NCBI GenBank assembly: GCA_021779415.1
Contig: JAJYAS010000118.1
Span: forward strand, 1 to 8,329
Length of the DNA stretch: 8,329 nt
Source: Bacillota bacterium
GTDB taxonomy: Bacteria; Bacillota_B; Desulfitobacteriia; Desulfitobacteriales; Desulfitobacteriaceae
Direction: 5' to 3'
This document shows positions 5,639 to 8,329 of the stretch, piece by piece. Under the pieces are notes generated by a model, which did not search any database, was not told where the DNA came from, and saw only the letters and a list, made by a program, of their open reading frames with translations. Numbering within the stretch: position 1 is the first letter of the stretch; every line of letters starts with the position of its first letter. The position numbers and the translations under genes are program-made.

Positions 5639-7585
5639 TCATGGGGAAGTGGAGTGAAGAACTTGTAATGCTTTTCCTAGCTTCTCCTGAAGATCGTAGC
5701 GCAAGATCGTGTCCGCATGGTCTAAGTACTGCTGATAAATCTGCTGAGCTGGATCGGAAGTACTCCAAGGAAGGCTTTGTCCAGTTTTCAGGTCAGAGAC
5801 CTGATGGGCGCCGATATCATAGAGCCGATTTCCACTTACCAGCACTCCATTCCGAGAGATCGCTAGACCAGCCGAAGGAGAGTGAAGTAAATCATGCCCA
5901 AGTAGGGGATACTGACTCGCTTTCTCTCCCATGAGTCCCAGTAAGGTTGGGAAGAGATCGGTTTGCCCTCCAGTAATGTCTTGGACCCCTTTGACGGCGT
6001 CTCCCGGTAAGTGGATGAGCAGAGGTACCTTTTGTAGAGCGAGCCAGTGAAAATTGTCTATGGTCCCGTTGGTATAACCCAGAAAACGGTTGAGATTTGG
6101 ATCGGTGCGTTCAAGTGGGGCTGGGTGGTCCCCATAAATAGCTAGGATAGAGGTGTTAAGCATTCCGTTGGCCTGCAGAGACTTCACAAATTCGCCAATG
6201 CTTTGGTCGGTATAATGGACAGCTTCCAGATAATCTCCGAATAAGGTCCCTTGATACGGTGCGACGTCGAGCGACTGGTTTTTCTCCGGTATTTTAAAGG
6301 GATAATGGCTGGATAGGGTGATAAGAAAGGAATAGAAGGGCTGAGGAATTTTTTCTAGCTTGGGTAGACTTTGAGCAAAAAGGGAAGCATCGGCTAACGA
6401 AATTCCGATATCTTGATCGTGTACGAAGTCATTCGTATCCTGGAGTTCCTGAAATCCCTCTGTACGAGACATAAGGCCCATATTCCAAAATCCAGGTACA
6501 TTCGCTTCTAAAGCGGCGGTATGGTAGCCTTGTTGTTGTAAGGTATTGCCGATGGTGATGTAGTGGTTCATAGGATAGTCTATATAGGCACTTCCCTTGG
6601 CGGGAGGATAGAGAGAGACATTAGAGAGAAATTCCGCATCGGAGGTACCCCCGTTCCACGTCTCTCCAAAATAGTTCTTAAAATAGAGACTTTGGTTTAA
6701 GAGGCGGTTGAGGTTTGGCGTAATTTCCTGGCCATTGATCGTTTTGCCGATCACAAATTCCTGCAGGGATTCGACTTGAATGGTAATGAGGTTTTTGCCA
6801 CGAGCGATACCGAAGGAGGAGTTAGGGATCTCTTGTGGGTGGGTGCTCCTGAACCATGCTGTCAGAGCTGACAGGTCACTTGTTTGCCAGGGCTGTCCCC
6901 CCGAACTGATGGTTATGTCACGCCATAGATCTAAGGCGTGAAATTCGATAGTTCCCACACTTTGGGCTATGTAAAGTTTGGTATAGAGTGTGCGGGTGAT
7001 GCCCGGCTGGTCTTTTTCCAATGTGTTATAGACTTGGAAAGAAGCACCTAGACCACACGAAAAGAAAATTACAAAGGCTAGTCCTCTTAAAAGAAGAACT
7101 TTCCGTCGAGTCAATGGTAGAATGGAGAGATCGGTGGAAATTGCCCGGTGCTTTCTTGGCAGTTTCCAGAACGCTAGAAAGACAAAATCAGCGACCAGAA
7201 AGATATCAAAGGGCTTGAGAAGGGTCCAAACTGCAGTTTCGGTAAAAAGATAATGCCAGGCAATGGGGGCGGTGCGCCATGTCATGATATCTTGGAAGTG
7301 ACGGAAAAACAGTAGATCTTGGAGGAAAATAGCGGATAACCCTATATCTATGGTCAATAGGTAAATTTTTCGCCATCGTCGGTTCAAGATAAAGCTAAAG
7401 GCCAAGAGAACAGCGAGCGCTCCGATGGTACCCATGAGTTGGCTTTTCCGTTGGAACGGGTATTGGTAGTTCAAAGTAAGGGAAATCAGGAAAATTTTTG
7501 CCATAAAAAGTAAGGAGACAAGCATTTTAGGTAGGATGGAGTGGGTTGCTTTAAGAATGGACATGTCGTTGGTTTTATTCGTCAT
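5639..7585 (-). CDS. LtaS-type membrane sulfatase / phosphoglycerol transferase family protein
   Basis: This 648-residue protein has about five N-terminal membrane segments (near 21-40, 51-67, 73-94, 124-141 and 163-186) followed by an extracellular sulfatase-fold domain, the layout of lipoteichoic acid synthase. The expected metal and catalytic residues are present: E272 in IQVES, nucleophile T314 in NGGTSDAEF, and D486/H487 in YGDHP. H427 (SSHYPF) and W367 (GFWN) match substrate-pocket positions. The Arg after FWN in S. aureus LtaS (R356) appears here as M369, so its head group may not be the usual glycerol phosphate. ATG at 7585 is backed by GGAGG (complement of 7591-7595), 5 nt upstream. 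The gene stands alone, converging on the respiratory operon and diverging from the UPF0316 gene. Its TGA directly abuts the inverted-repeat element. It could make or modify teichoic acid or another phosphoglycerol-bearing polymer. Confidence 0.87.
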   Translation of the reverse strand: MTNKTNDMSILKATHSILPKMLVSLLFMAKIFLISLTLNYQYPFQRKSQLMGTIGALAVLLAFSFILNRRWRKIYLLTIDIGLSAIFLQDLLFFRHFQDIMTWRTAPIAWHYLFTETAVWTLLKPFDIFLVADFVFLAFWKLPRKHRAISTDLSILPLTRRKVLLLRGLAFVIFFSCGLGASFQVYNTLEKDQPGITRTLYTKLYIAQSVGTIEFHALDLWRDITISSGGQPWQTSDLSALTAWFRSTHPQEIPNSSFGIARGKNLITIQVESLQEFVIGKTINGQEITPNLNRLLNQSLYFKNYFGETWNGGTSDAEFLSNVSLYPPAKGSAYIDYPMNHYITIGNTLQQQGYHTAALEANVPGFWNMGLMSRTEGFQELQDTNDFVHDQDIGISLADASLFAQSLPKLEKIPQPFYSFLITLSSHYPFKIPEKNQSLDVAPYQGTLFGDYLEAVHYTDQSIGEFVKSLQANGMLNTSILAIYGDHPAPLERTDPNLNRFLGYTNGTIDNFHWLALQKVPLLIHLPGDAVKGVQDITGGQTDLFPTLLGLMGEKASQYPLLGHDLLHSPSAGLAISRNGVLVSGNRLYDIGAHQVSDLKTGQSLPWSTSDPAQQIYQQYLDHADTILRYDLQEKLGKALQVLHSTSP

Positions 7586-7638
7586 ATTTTCCTCCTGTAA
7601 GCACTTGAACGAGTTATGTTCCGAAGGTGATAAATGAT

Positions 7639-7668
7639 ATTGTATCGTATATTCTGGCAGACAACCAA
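7639..7668 (-). promoter_or_regulatory. Possible sigma-A-like promoter for the LtaS-type gene
   Basis: Read on the minus strand, TTGGTT (complement of 7663-7668) lies 18 nt before TACAAT (complement of 7639-7644), about 54 nt upstream of the start codon. The -10 is close to consensus and the -35 is weak. It is a pattern match only. Confidence 0.3.
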
Positions 7669-7716
7669 CTTTTAAAGAATTCTAACCAAAGAATATAAGA
7701 AATCCTAGTTTATGCG

Positions 7717-7746
7717 GTGACAATGTGCGGCTTTAAGGGGTAGAAT
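7717..7746 (+). promoter_or_regulatory. Possible sigma-A-like promoter for the UPF0316 gene
   Basis: GTGACA (7717-7722) and TAGAAT (7741-7746) are separated by 18 nt and lie about 43 nt upstream of the preferred ATG at 7789. Each hexamer differs from consensus by one base. The 203-bp divergent region (7586-7788) holds nothing else I can identify. Confidence 0.4.
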
Positions 7747-7788
7747 AAAGGCTAAGATTAGAAAAGGTTGTTGAAAATGGAGGAGATT

Positions 7789-8307
7789 ATGGGAATTATA
7801 CTTACCATTATCGGAATTAACGTGGTCTATGTATCCTTGTATACCCTGCGCATGATTTTTGTCATTAAGGGCCAGAGAGTTTTGGCGGCGCTTCTTTCTA
7901 TGGGCGAAATTTTTGTTTACATGACAGGGTTAGGGCTGGTTCTGAAAAACTTGGACAATTCTTGGAATTTAGCAGCTTATTGTATTGGTTTCGGATTAGG
8001 GGTGTATATTGGCAGCCGAATTGAGGAGTATATAGCTTTAGGATATGTGACAGTTCAAGTGACTGTTGATTGTGTGGAAATAGAACTACCCTCAAAGTTA
8101 CGGGAATGTGGCTACGGTGTCACTTCCTGGTTAGCAGATGGTAAGGATGGGCATCGGCTGATGATGCAGGTTTTGGCGAAGAGAAGTAATGAACGTAAGT
8201 TGTTAGAGATCCTCGATAAGTTCTGTCCCAAGGCGTTTGTGATTTCGTTTGAACCGAAAAACTTCAAAGGTGGATTTTGGGTTAAACGAGTACCCAAATC
8301 GTTTTGA
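7789..8307 (+). CDS. UPF0316 family membrane protein (DUF5698 + DUF2179)
   Basis: This 172-residue protein matches the UPF0316/YebE-like family common in Firmicutes. It has an N-terminal membrane domain with three hydrophobic segments (about 2-19, 31-52 and 59-76) and a soluble C-terminal DUF2179 domain. Recognisable family stretches are LYTLRMIFVIKGQ (17-29), AAYCIGFGLGVYIGSRIEE (62-80), LAKRSNERKLLEI (129-141) and PKAFVISFEP (147-156). The biochemical role is unknown; DUF2179 domains occur in other membrane proteins and are suspected to sense or bind a small ligand. The ATG at 7789 is chosen because GGAGGAG at 7779-7785 sits at correct spacing. TTG codons at 7768 and 7771 and the ATG at 7777 would need the gene to begin before or on that site. 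It is transcribed divergently from the LtaS-type gene, with no clear functional link. Confidence 0.88.
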   Translation: MGIILTIIGINVVYVSLYTLRMIFVIKGQRVLAALLSMGEIFVYMTGLGLVLKNLDNSWNLAAYCIGFGLGVYIGSRIEEYIALGYVTVQVTVDCVEIELPSKLRECGYGVTSWLADGKDGHRLMMQVLAKRSNERKLLEILDKFCPKAFVISFEPKNFKGGFWVKRVPKSF

Positions 8308-8329
8308 TGAAGAGTGGATTTGAATTAAG

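Noticed and set aside
5488..5648. Target-site duplication around the inverted-repeat element
   Set aside because: Left flank (ATAAAA) and right flank (TCATGG) share no convincing direct repeat.
5518..5934. Plus-strand 138-codon ORF across the element and the end of the sulfatase gene
   Set aside because: It runs antisense to a well-supported CDS and through the terminator hairpin, has no ribosome binding site and no recognisable protein features.

Overview
The window looks like part of the chromosome of an anaerobic, low-to-mid GC, spore-former-type Firmicute, most likely the Desulfosporosinus/Desulfitobacterium group. The grounds are strong GGAGG-type ribosome binding sites, a Tat-exported molybdenum respiratory enzyme with its own TorD chaperone, an LtaS-type envelope enzyme and a UPF0316 protein. 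The genus is inferred from gene content and style, not from an alignment.

Bases 1-239 hold no convincing complete gene. They contain two perfect inverted repeats (47-73 and 87-115) and a further stretch that can fold in competing ways, so they look like a structured 5' leader. Bases 240-5492 are a tight plus-strand operon of four genes in the order B-C-A-D. These are a four-cluster ferredoxin-like electron-transfer subunit, an NrfD/PsrC-type membrane quinol-oxidising subunit, a 936-residue Tat-exported molybdopterin catalytic subunit, and a TorD-family maturation chaperone. Gene order and catalytic-subunit type match tetrathionate reductase (ttrBCA) and also the selenate reductase order srdBCA. 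The real electron acceptor (tetrathionate, selenate, arsenate, polysulfide/thiosulfate or other) cannot be read from the sequence. The expected flow is menaquinol to the membrane subunit, then the Fe-S subunit, then the [4Fe-4S]/molybdopterin subunit outside the membrane, with the TorD protein holding the catalytic precursor until its cofactor is in place.

Bases 5498-5638 are a 141-bp element bounded by perfect 18-bp inverted repeats, resembling a MITE or a collapsed insertion sequence. It fills nearly all of the space between two convergent genes. Its left 57 bp folds into a hairpin flanked by T-runs on both strands, so it probably serves as the shared terminator.

Bases 5639-7585 (minus strand) encode an LtaS-type membrane sulfatase/phosphoglycerol transferase that keeps the metal and nucleophile residues but seems to lack one substrate-binding Arg. 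A 203-bp divergent intergenic region follows, then a plus-strand UPF0316 (DUF5698/DUF2179) membrane protein at 7789-8307. These two genes have no evident functional tie to the respiratory operon.
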